Both the position numbers and the translations under genes were made by a program. The notes under the pieces were generated by a model. That model was not told the origin of the DNA. It searched no databases and saw only the letters and a list, made by a program, of their open reading frames with translations. Shown piece by piece: positions 11,056-21,530 of a DNA stretch of 64,000 bases (within the stretch, counting starts at the first letter, position 1; each line of letters begins with the position of its first letter). This stretch comes from Lasiosphaeris hirsuta (taxonomy: Eukaryota > Ascomycota > Sordariomycetes > Sordariales > Lasiosphaeriaceae), in assembly GCA_030549175.1 (NCBI GenBank), contig JAUKUA010000002.1, positions 992,001 through 1,056,000 on the forward strand. Reading direction: 5' to 3'.

Positions 11056-12268
11056 CTCGACTGAGGTTGAGACTTCCTTGAAGCTGATAGCTCTGGTGGT
11101 TAACAGAGGGATTCCATGCAATCGAGAAGACGAGCGGTTAAATACCTACCCGCAGCCCTCGAACCCCCCCCGCCCGCTGGACGAAGGCCTCGCCCTCGCC
11201 AAGTGGGCTCGGGCAGTGCTCTTGCCACTTAACGCGTGAAACACGATGGATAGGATCGAGGTCGTGACGTTACTGGCCACTGGCATGTCGCTTATCTCGG
11301 GGGGGAGGGAGGGGGGGGGGCGCCCTCCCCACATTCCAGGCCGCGACCCGGCTTACCTAGACACACCGTCTGGCCACTGGGAAGCATTCGTCGTGCGGCT
11401 CAGCTCGCTAGCCAAGATTTATGGGCATAGCTCCAGGGGGGCGGGAGATGGTGGGTGCCATGGGGGTGCCGTGGAGGTGCGTGGGTGGGAACCCGAAAGG
11501 GACCCGAGATTGAAACCACTTTCGCACCTGGTGCGGGCACCAGCTGCGCCGTTGGGAGATGTGGAATCTGCCTTGGCTGGGCAGTTTGGAAATCAGCAAA
11601 CATGATGTGGTTCGATTGTAGGCAACAGAGTTGCTGTCATGGTCACTCTGGATGAAGTCACCAACATTGGGGGGGATTGTGGCGGGGAGAGGCGGGCAGC
11701 GAGACATGCACGACATCACCTGCATCTAGTGAGACAAGCGGCGCAGGAGACGCTTCTATCCGGATTCGGGTACGGTTCTGGCCACCACTCAACGGGATGC
11801 AGAGAATGCCAACTTCCACTTGTTGCTTCTCAGGTCACACGGAGGATTGGGACATAGGAAAGTGCCAAACGACCGCCTCGACGAATAGTAGGATTCCCCT
11901 CTGTCCCCGGCCTGCATCCAAAGGAGAGAATTCGGATTTGTCCCCCGAGTTCATTTCCTTCAACTTCAAGGACACGAAGAAAGGGATATGATTTTTTGAT
12001 TTTCTTTTTTACGTTTTCCTAATTGTACAGATCTTGTCTCCTTTTGCCGAGGAGGGGCCACGGCATCAGCAAATCGCGGCAAGGCGACGCAAGAGCGGGA
12101 GCTCATTGCAATAGAACCCGGTAGTCGGCGTCTGGTGCGATGATTGGTCCCAGGGAAACAGGGGCACTCAGGGGTCAGGCCTCCATGATTGGGGGACATG
12201 CACCCCCAAATCTCTATTTCTCGGATTGCATTTCCGACAGAACCACTGAGAGCATATACACTACTCTA
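11056..12268. other. intergenic between chitosanase promoter and HET 3' end
   Basis: No supported gene. It contains a G-rich run around 11301-11320 and pyrimidine-rich stretches. The first 150 bases upstream of 11055 should hold the chitosanase promoter; a TATTTAA-like element lies at about 11135-11142 on the minus strand. Confidence 0.5.
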
Positions 12269-12316
12269 CCTACTCAATCACAACCGTGTCGTCCTACTCA
12301 ATCACAACCGTGTCGT
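12269..12316. repeat. perfect 24-bp tandem duplication over the HET stop codon
   Basis: Two identical 24-bp copies, 12269-12292 and 12293-12316, seen directly. The stop codon of the minus-strand HET gene (TAG, 12296-12294) lies in the second copy, so the duplication created a spare copy of the last codons and stop just downstream. Confidence 0.95.
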
Positions 12317-15092
12317 GAACCCAGTTCACAGTCCCACGGAACGCGCTAGGCGATCCGCCCATGTGCGGACCTCGGTCATGCACCGGCACATCCGCCGTCC
12401 AGAAGACGCCGAGTCTCTCGTATACCGTGACGTGATCGTACTCGCTGACACGCTTCCGGCGCAAGACCAAGCCATACGCATGCTGGATCTCCTCCGAGTG
12501 CCGCACCGTCATGACATGCAGCGCGACCACATGGTCGTCGGGGTGTGTCGCGCTGCGCTCCTCGTCGTCACCGATCTGCGAGTCGGGCAGGAAATGGAGC
12601 GACGAAGCCCTAAAACGGCTGGTCAAGCCACCCGTAAAGTAGAGCGTCGGCACCGGCCTCGGAAACCCGGGCCGCTGCATTGGCTTAGGCTTCGATATGG
12701 CCACGACGGCCGCCGGGCCCGCGATCTTCAGCAGGCCCGAGTCGACGAGGCTCCTGGCCTCGGTAACGGCTCGGTCTTTGTACGACACGGTCACATGCTG
12801 CACGAGGGACTCGAGGATAACGCTTTGGTCGCTCAGCAGCGTGGTTTCGAGATCGCCGCGCGAGAGCAGACCGATTCGCCCCGTGACCGAGGCCCATGAC
12901 CACGACGGCGCGCAGTATTGCCCCTGCTTCTCGGCCGGCTCCTCGACCATCCACAGGAGTTGGAGTTCTAGGATGCCCGACGCCCACAGCCCGGCCAGAT
13001 ATGGAGCTTTGGCCCGGCTCTGCACCAGCACAGCCACGCCCGATAGGGCAATCAGCTTGTCCGTAGGGCAGGTAAGTGCGCCCTCGCTGTACGCCGACAC
13101 GATGTCGAACCACCGCTTGCAAAACTCAATCTTCTCTGCCAAGTCGTGCTTCGACACAGACCCGAGGGACTGCAGAACATCGAGCGCGCCGCGCACGCCG
13201 CGCCTCGCCCGGACCACGTCCTCCTCCCCCTTTCTCCGCGTCAGTTTCAGCAGAGGACTCAAGACGGCGTCCTCGAACCAGCTGACAAGCCTCCCGTCCT
13301 GGACGGCGTACGGCTCCTTCTCGTACGCGGCGCCCCTGGCGTGGTACTCGGATGCCTGCATCGTGTTGCACTCGAACAAGACGGCGTCGGAACAAAAATG
13401 AACCAGGCGGCGCGAGAGCAGCCGCTCCTGGAAGGCCCAGGCCCGTTTGGTCAGCGGCGCCGTCTCGACCCGCGTGTCGAACAGCGTCCGGACGGACGGG
13501 GCCGTCGTGGAGAGGTAGCACCGCCGGGCGCGGGACGTCATGAGGTTCCGTTCCATCTGGGGCACCGGCCGGTTTCGGAAGCAGCCTCCGCTCGAGTTCT
13601 CGGATGCCGTCGCCGCCACTACGCAGTGCGCGTGCGCGAAAACCTGGCCCATGGTCGGGGACTCGTCGGCCCAGTCGCTCGGCGAGTCTTGCAGGATGCA
13701 CAGTGAGTCGATCCAGAGGTACGGCACTCCGAGTCGTCGGGTGATGTCGATGGCGTGCAAGAAGTTTTTGGGAAGGCTGCCGTCGGATATGGCCTCCCGC
13801 ATTGCGGCATGATTTGCTGTGGTTAGCTTGCAAGCGATATCCCCACCCCAGCAGTGGCTCAGGGCCATGTACCTTGGGTTCGACTCTTGAACTGCGTTCG
13901 AGCGGGTGCTGATGAGGCGAAGCTCTGGCGCTGAGGCAGTTCCGACGTAAAGAAGCCTCGAGGGAAGGAAGGTCGCATCCGGATCCGGCGGTTGGCAATC
14001 CTTGTGCCGTGAGCAATCCCCAATCCAGTCCTTGATCTTGGCGAGGGTTTCATCCGATCCTGTGAAAACTCGAGGTCCCGGCTCGGTTTGCTCCAAGGCA
14101 CCTAAAGGCCGAATCAGCCCACGTAAATCTCAAGCCAGGTGGCGATCAGAGTGAGACCGACCTTCTGATATGTGCATAGTCCTGAATCGTGTCCCGCAGC
14201 CAGTGTCAAGTGACACATGGAAGGAAGACTCAGATGCCGACATCAACGAGCCCTTGATAAAGCGTATGTTCATGAAAACGCCGTGGTTGCCCATACTCCC
14301 GCGCGATCCCGGGCCCTGGGCTGGACGCATGGTGCCGTAAGACTGAATCGAGGCAGGCGTAGCCTCGTCATCGCCATCATCACCACTAACGTCGTGCTGC
14401 TTCTGGCCCAAAAGGGCCTCACACAGGTGGCAACCGCGCCATGAACGGCGCATATCCTCGAGTGTGCGGTGCAGGGGGTTCCGCTCAATAGCCGAAGCCA
14501 CCAGTGCCCAGCTCCCAGACAAAAGGCTGGATCCCTGCAATGCCTTCTGGCATTGTTCGCACAGCCGACTCTTGTCGAAAGCGTCGCCGTTCCGAAACCT
14601 CGGCGGCCGGGTGACGAGGCGACCAAATGAACACATGTAGACAACGGTTGGGAAGTTGGAAACGGGCACGGAAAGCCATGTGAGGACGAGCCACAGCAGC
14701 AGAGCGACCGTGATCAGTAAGAAGACACCCACACCGAGGATGAGTGGCGCAAAGACGATGGCGATGGCTACACCGAGCGCGTCATCACTAGACAAGGGTG
14801 AAAAGACGCAGAAGACGATGGCGCCGGCCAACAGATGGCCAAAGATCAGCGACACCGTCACGATGTTGTCTGTGGCCAACATAATGCTGCCGATGAACGA
14901 CAGCAACAAAAAGAAGACGCGGGCTTCATGGTAGCTGTTCTGCGAGGGCGACAAGAGCCCGTAAAGAATGGTAGCCCCGGCAAAGTAGACCCACAGCTTG
15001 AAAATGGCCCATGTGTGTTTTGCTGGGGCCCTCCTCCTTTGACGCACTCCTGAGCGCTCATATGATCTCCCTGGCGCTCCCAAGAGGAACAT
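12294..15092 (-). CDS. membrane-anchored HET-domain protein
   Basis: Exons (minus) 15092-14162 and 14101-12294; 912 residues. The intron starts GTCGGT, ends CTTTAG, and joins the two frames in phase (ISEG|ALEQTEPG). Residues about 29-142 form a cluster of four to six hydrophobic helices (WAIFKLWVYFAGATILYGLL; ARVFFLLLSFIGSIML; AIVFAPLILGVGVFLL; LLLWLVLTWLSV). Next come a CEQCQKAL motif (about 177) and a CHLCEALLG motif, the cysteine-containing lead-in seen before many HET domains. The HET domain spans about 388-540: YMALSHCWGGD, GVPYLWIDSLCILQD, then RAWAFQERLLSRRLVHFC and, further on, APSWSWASVTG. HET proteins trigger cell death on nonself fusion; here the N-terminal helices would put the domain at a membrane. 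Start chosen as the first ATG of the frame; an extra 5' exon cannot be excluded. Confidence 0.85.
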
Positions 15093-16050
15093 GTGAGTCG
15101 AGGTCTTGTCCAGACTATGGGGACGCTGGATTCTGTGACATACCGCGGGTTGGCATCGTTCCTCAGACTTCCCCGTTGCTTCAACTGAGATCTAAATTCC
15201 GCTGACCACCATAGGCCCGTGATATACACCCCAGCTTACCCTATGAAAAAAGGGTCTATGGGGGTCTATATCGGGGTAGGAGGTGCTTACCCGCTCCCAT
15301 TTATTTGTTGACCCCTTTTCAGATGCTGGAAGGGTGTCTCCCAGGTTTCCGAACGTGTTTCTGGGCCGCAAAGTAGGTATATTGTAAGACAGATGTCGAG
15401 GACGAATGCACATATACGGGCTAGAGTATGGTTGGTGGGGAAAAGGGAAATGGATGTCATGAGGAGTAGTTGATAGTTGATCACCAAAGGACTGAAACAC
15501 CTTGAACTTGGGGTGTGCGGCTGAGTTCGCCCACCAAGCTGCCCCTAGTCTAACCGAATCGGGATACCAATACAACGCTGTGCCGCGATCGAATCTGCAA
15601 AATAGCAAATTGTTTCCGTGACTGTGGTCACTCCTACAGGACATACCGAGAGGACAGAATGTCGTGGCATTGGCGCCGATTCGACAGTTGCAATTGGACA
15701 GATTCGCTTGGGTCTGTCTAGAAACCAAAACTAGTCCTCAGCCAACCTCAACCAACCTCAGCCATCGCCTCAGCCATCGCCTCAATACTTCACACTGCAG
15801 ACCGATGGTTGATGTCGAGTTCCCTCTTCTGCCTGTCCATGGAGAGACTGGTGTATGCGTATGCAGCATACCGTCTCCATCCCTCAGCTCGAAAACTATA
15901 CGTCAAAAGCATATTTCCTTAGACGACGAGGTCGTTTGCTACGGGTCGATCAAAGGCATCTTGCCAATAGGTCGCTCGTCAAGAATATGCACGGCGCAGT
16001 TTGAGAATACGGGACAAGATATCGGATATTGACTCGCATCGCAGCTGACC
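15093..16050. other. intergenic, no supported gene
   Basis: Upstream of the HET gene. It includes an imperfect short-unit repeat at 15737-15784 (units like CCTCAGCCAA and CCTCAGCCATCG). No coherent coding frame was found. Confidence 0.55.
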
Positions 16051-16522
16051 TTATTGTTTGGGCGGAGGGGGAGGGTTCTTCGGGGTTCCGCGAATCTGGT
16101 TTCGGAGCTCATCGACGAAATGGCGGAAGAAACTCTCGGGTTGCACCTTGTGCGGATCGGCTGATATTAGGTCAGCTTATGTGCCTTGTCCTCCGTCATA
16201 ATCTGGATATCCTACCTGTTGCCTCTCCCGGGCGCAACGGGTCCAGGGGGTCTCGGCCGTAGCGAATGTCCTCGACTGTTCGGTGGATGCGGCGGACGCC
16301 ACGGTGGAAGGAGGGGAGTCGGAGAATCTATCGGGGAAAAGCATTAGCTAGTGGTTCGGTCGTCATAGAAGGAAGATGGGCGGCCTACTCCAGCGACGAT
16401 TTTGTTCTGCAAGTCAATCAGCTAGCAGTTCAAGGGGAATGCGGAGAGCACCAAAGCCGTGCACATACCTCCATCTCCAGGTAGAGGGTATAAAAGACTC
16501 GAAACAGAAACTGGGGAGCCAT
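16051..16522 (-). CDS. small Mrx7-like mitochondrial protein
   Basis: Four short exons (minus): 16522-16469, 16406-16389, 16327-16216 and 16160-16051, giving 97 residues. Donors are GTATGT, GTAGGC and GTAGGA; acceptors are TTGCAG, CGATAG and TATCAG. All phases agree. The protein reads MAPQFLFRVFYTLYLEME, NKIVAG, then ILRLPSFHRGVRRIHRTVED, IRYGRDPLDPLRPGEATA and SFFRHFVDELRNQIRGTP, with a proline-rich end. The RIH...RYGRDP...FxxELRNQxRGTP pattern fits the fungal Mrx7 family (formerly DUF2697), a component of the mitochondrial MIOREX expressosome; I recognise it from memory, not from a search. Exon 2 is only 18 nt, which is why the gene is easy to miss. The first exon has a hydrophobic, membrane-like character. 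Confidence 0.75.
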
Positions 16523-17796
16523 TTTGGAGAGGGCCAACATGGGTGCGCGTTGGGCGAGTCGCTGTCAATTGCCGTTCGACCATGCGAGAGTTGCTTTTGG
16601 AGTTTCCAATCTGCGATCCAAGGTCGAGTTCAACCCCACATGCCAACGCCCACAACTGCTCACTAATGTCCCGCCGCCACGCCACTTGGGTCTTATCGCT
16701 CACGTGCCAATGCTCTGGGCTTTGGGACTTGCGTTAGTCAGCAGGAGATCTCCCGCACGTCCCCTTCCCATACTTGGCATTCTGTTTCTCAGGCCTCGGC
16801 GCGGCTTCTCTTCTCTCTTCAATTGAGCACGAGCAACCACTTCGGATCGTTCACACGCAACCTCTTCGGGAGGGCTTGCGCTGATGGAGGTCAGGCAATC
16901 AACCTTGATGCACCTTTCTTTCCGACCACATGAGTTGTTGCGCCCAAATCGTCAGTGCGCCGAGGAAGAAACCCGGTTGGGTGTTTCTTGAGTGCTTGAC
17001 CCTTTCGATGCGCTTTCGATGCTCTCTTTCCATCTCTGTGTCCTTGGTTGCTATATTTTCCGACCGCCCTGGCAGCAGAAGCCCTGCATACCAGCCTTTC
17101 TTCTTCTTGACCCCAGGCGCAGACGGTCAGTAGCGTGTCGCGTTCCTGACGCGTCTGTCTGCCCAAAGCTCCCAGTGGAGTGGGCTCGCTGCAGTCCTTG
17201 ATGCGGTTCCCGTCTCCCCCCCCCCCGGCTTCTGTCCCAACCTGAGCAACTCTGCATAGCTGTGGGCCGGAGCATCATCTTCCTCCATCTTTTTATCTGG
17301 GCCCAACCTGGTCGCATGTGCCAATCGCCACCAATGCCTTGTCCTCGCAGCGAGAGAGAATGGGTAGTCGTTCCTCTCGGCATGGAAACAGCCGCTTCGG
17401 CTATAGTGGACGGCTTTTAAAGGGGTCCAAAAGGGGCAATGGGCGGCACGGTTGAAGCTCGCCGGCCCGTGTCGACACCCCCCTCAGCAACAGGCAAAAG
17501 GATGGGACGGTGAAGGCACTGCTGTTTCAGCGAGCTCGCGGCCCTGTTACTGGGCCAGACCAGCTCGCGGTGCTGACAGCCTAATCCTGTGGTCGAGAAG
17601 CAAGTGCTGTGCGGACGGCTCGCCAGATAGAGGCGTCAGCCGCTCGCCGGCTTGCTGCCGCCTTCGCATGACATCCGCCTGCCCAGCGTGTGTGTGTCCC
17701 GGCGCGCAGCTAAATCCGTGCGTGCTCCCGGTGCCCTTGACCTGCAGAACGAAGACGTAACATCGCAGTTGATCATGTCGCTTCCGTCGCACCAAA
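16523..17796. other. intergenic, divergent promoter region
   Basis: Lies between two divergent genes (Mrx7-like on minus, NACHT gene on plus). No coding frame with recognisable features; contains C-rich runs (for example near 17218). Confidence 0.55.
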
Positions 17797-20700
17797 ATGA
17801 AGGCGAAAGAGGACTCGATTAAGTCAGTCGGCCTCTCGCTGCTCTATGAGCCTGACGAACCGACCGACCCCGTAGTCGAGTGAGTCTTTGCGGTGTCTGT
17901 CGTGCCGGCAAGACGCGTCCAGCTAACCACGGCGACGGCAGCATTGTCCTGGTCCATGGCATCGGGGGCCATCCCATCAGGTCGTGGAAGTCCAACGGCC
18001 ACACGCGGATACCGACAACCCCAAGCTCCACCTTGCATTTTGGGAGTTCTATGAGAAGGAAGCTGAAGAAGAACCCACCGACAACACTTCTACGGCGCTC
18101 AAACTCTGAACCCTTACTCGTCCAAGAGCAGAGCTCCCTCAGCAGGGCCAAGTCGCACATACGCAAGAATTCGCTAAAGTCCACGTCGAGACTCAAACTC
18201 AGCGACTTCGCCTCCGCCGAGGCCGTCGACAGGAGCGAGAAGAGCAGACCCGACGTCTTTTGGCCGTTGGATCTCCTCCCAGCATCATGTCCAACCGCCA
18301 GGGTATTCACGTGGGGTTACCACACGTTGATGGTGGACAAGAAACCTCTCCGCCTGCAAAGTGACATCTTTGCCCATGCTAGTGAGCTGCTACTGGAGTT
18401 GGCCGCCGCCCGGTCCACCCTCGGCGTCGGTTCACGGCCAATAGTCTTTGTTGCCCATTCCACAGGCGGCATTGTTGTCAAAGAGGTAACTCAACATGTG
18501 GCGCCTCCGTCGAGTCTCAAAACTGACCTTGGTGCAGGCATTGCGGCTATCTGAAGCCGAACGCGAGGGACCTGTGAAGGAGATTCTCCTATCCACATCC
18601 GGTGTTGTGTTTCTAGGATGCCCACATCGTGCCACCGATCACTCCACCCTCGGCGATGCCATCAAGAGCATGGCCAGCATCACATTTCGCGTCGATTCTC
18701 ACGATCTCGTTTTACAACACCTGAGTGGCGCAGATAGCATCGAAGCTGAGATGGGAAGACAGTCGTTTGTCAGAATATGGAACGACTACAACTTCACAGT
18801 CAAGACGTTCCAAGAGTCGATAATCCCGAGCTACCGGTTTCTGGAGCTCAGGGCAGAGGCCGTAGGTGCCACCATCCTTTCGTCGCAAGGCTAGCTGCTC
18901 ACATAAACAAGACAATCCGGCGCCTAGCAAGTTTCCTGGGCGACCCTCGCGAGAATGCCGAGACGATTAGTGCCTTGCACTCGGACATGTGCAAGTTCGG
19001 TTCGTACGACGACCCCGGGTATCGCTCCTTGTCCAATGCTCTCGCCAGGATGGTCGGCAACGAGGAAGACCGACGGCATAGGCTCAACACCAAGGAGACG
19101 GAATGCTTGGCGGCGTTAGTCCGCCCCCATTTCGCCTTTTCGGAGACACATCCAGCGACCTCGTACCCCGGAACGTGCCTTTGGCTCTACGATCTGCAGG
19201 AGTTCCACTCGTGGCACCACCGCATCGATAGTAACAAGAACAAGATTCTTTGGATAAAGGGCGAGTCGGGCTGTGGGAAGACCATCCTGCTCAGGTCGCT
19301 CCGGAGGAGGCTTGAGAGGCAGTGGGGTGCGACCGGGAGCACCTTTATATGGAGTAGCGCCGAGGGATATGACACCAACAGCACCTTCTTCCCCGGCACT
19401 TCGCGGCAGCAGCACGAGGTCAACCCTGCGAACGTGTACCGCAGCCTCTTGGCCCAGCTCTATCTGCAAGATGCGCAATTGCGGAGGGCTCTGCTAAACC
19501 TCTACAACCAGCCCCGGGACAACCCGCTGGTGCTAGACGATGCGCTCGTTGTCTCGTTCTTTGCCGATGATTACATTGCCCACAAGGTCGAGACGCCGAC
19601 CCGGAGAAGCTTTCTTTTTGTTGACATTGCAGACGACGCGAGCTTGGCGTACGTCGAGGAACTTGTCTGCCGTCTCTCGCAGCTGGCCCAAAACTCCGAC
19701 TTTAGCATCTGCGTGGCGAGCGCCTACTACCCCGAGTTCGAAGAAGCGAATGCCATCAATATCGTCATGCACCTTCGCAATTCCGACGACATACTGAGGT
19801 TTGTCAACCTCAACCTGGTAGCCGAATGGGAGGAACGAAATCGGACAGTGATGAGGATTGGGCAAAAGGCGGAGGGGGTCTTTCTGTGGGCCGAGATTGT
19901 GGTAAACATACTGAATGCGGCCATATCCGAGGGCGCATCTCAGGAGCTGATCGAGTACACTTTGGAGGAAGTGCCCGGCGACCTCCACGGGCTGTACGAG
20001 TGGATGCTAGCCACGCTGAACGAGAGAGAAAAGGCCGAGTCGCTCATGTTGTTCCAATGGGTCATCTTGGCCGCGGAGCCCATGCGCCTCAACGACTTGT
20101 TCGTCGCCGTACGGCTCACCGAGGCAGCGCCGTACGCGTCTTTTGACGAGTTTGGGCCATTCATGGCCCTGCGCGTCGGCGCGCCGCTGTCCATGCGGGA
20201 GTTACGCCAGCTACGCAACTCCGAGATCACCTCGGATACCCCGTATCAGTTTCACCGATGGCTCAGGGCCCGGTCCATCGGCCTGTTAGAGCTCAAGTCG
20301 GACAACCGCCAAGCCGTCGTCAACGAACCCCTAGGCCTGCAGAGAGTGCAGCCCATCCACAGCTCGGTCCGCACCTTCTTCCTATCGGGACGCGGCTTCG
20401 CCTGCCTCTCGGACGGATCCGCCGCGGCCGCCGCCGCCCCGTCCGACTTCTCGGCCGAGGACTTCATCGACGTCTCGCACTACTCGCTGCTGCGGGCCTG
20501 CCTGACGTACCTCAACATGCGCGACTTTGAGCACCTCGGCCACACGATGCAGGCCGTGCCCATCGCGGCCCAGGAGACGCACTTCTGGCAGCAAAACGTC
20601 TTCGACCAGCGCAACCTCGTCATGTCGAGCTACCCCTTCCTACAGTACGCCGTCGACAACCTGCTCTTCCACCTGCTCAGCCCGCGCTTCTTCCGCTACT

Positions 20701-21197
20701 TCCTGCCGCAGCAAGAACTGTTGCTCGCCCTGTCGGCGCACCGCTTCCGCCTCTGGCGCCGCTGGACCTCGCTGCTGGGCACCTCGGACCCGCACGGCAT
20801 CCTGGCCCGCAACAGCGGGTCCACCGCCACCGCCGCCGCCCTCCTCAGCCCCGTCTTCGGCGCCCGCTACCGCCTCGAGCGCGTCTTCCGCAAGCTCGTC
20901 CGCATGTCGGCCAAGGCCGCCGGCGGACCCCTCTCCCCCATCTCGCCCATCGTCCCCGCCACCCCCCGCACCCCCCGCACCCCCGGGTCCGCCACCTCCG
21001 ACAAGCTATTCTGGACTCCGCGCACCCCCCAGTTCCGGCTGCCGCCTACTATCAGCTTGCCCATCCCACCCAGGAGGGGCGGCGGGGTCGACGGCAGGAG
21101 CCCCGTCAAGGGCGGCGGGCCGTTGCGGAGTCCGCTACATGCGGGAATTTATGAGAGGTTGGATATGGGGGCTACTAGTTTAGGGTTGGCGGTTTGA
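17797..21197 (+). CDS. lipase-like/NACHT receptor (fungal STAND protein)
   Basis: Exons 17797-17879, 17942-18485, 18538-18861 and 18912-21197; 1078 residues. Introns are 62, 52 and 50 nt (donors GTGAGT, GTAACT, GTAGGT; the first has a CTAAC branch), and all phases agree. N-terminal alpha/beta hydrolase domain: DIVLVHGIGGHPIRSW (about 28-43), VFTWGYHT, the nucleophile elbow VFVAHSTGGIVVKEA (Ser about 201) and GVVFLGCPHRATDHSTLGD. Then LGDPRENAET, a linker typical of this class, and the NACHT P-loop ILWIKGESGCGKT (about 428-440) with FLFVDIADDA as probable Walker B. No ankyrin, WD40 or TPR repeats follow. The last 90 residues are Pro/Ser/Thr-rich with a PRTPRTP repeat. This domain order is known from fungal NLR-like receptors involved in nonself recognition and cell death; the ligand is unknown. 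Confidence 0.88.
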
Positions 21198-21530
21198 GCT
21201 GGGGTTGGGTTTGCTGTACTTGTTTCCTTGGGGATAACAACGCATGGATATTTGTTTTTGGGGTTGGGAAAGAGGTCATTGGGAAAGGGGTTCCTTGTTT
21301 TGGATGGCTAGGGTCTAGGTTCTACGTAGTTGGTGCGGGAAAAGGGTGCCTCGCCGCCTTTACGGATGTCAATATGTCTTTCGAAATACCAGAAATGCAA
21401 TTTTTTTAAAAAAAAAAATTTACCCGAAAGACCCAATCAGGGCTTTAAATCTCGCCTTGCGGGAGTGCCACGCGCTGACAAACACAGCAAGGCTGCAGTG
21501 CACAGCAACTACTCGACCCAGGCATCATCA
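21198..21530. other. short convergent intergenic region
   Basis: Shared 3' region of the NACHT gene (plus) and GH51 gene (minus). It contains T and A runs near 21402-21419. No gene seen. Confidence 0.6.

Noticed and set aside
12697..13706. Long plus-strand ORFs over the HET gene (12697-13401, 13146-13706)
   Set aside because: Shadow frames of the GC-rich HET coding strand; no motifs of their own.
18862..18911. Apparent frameshift in the NACHT gene
   Set aside because: A 50-nt phase-0 intron (GTAGGT...AACAAG) joins LELRAEA to TIRRLASFLGDPRE exactly.
20527..21183. Ser/Pro/Ala-rich 218-codon ORF
   Set aside because: Shadow frame of the NACHT gene's C-terminal coding sequence.
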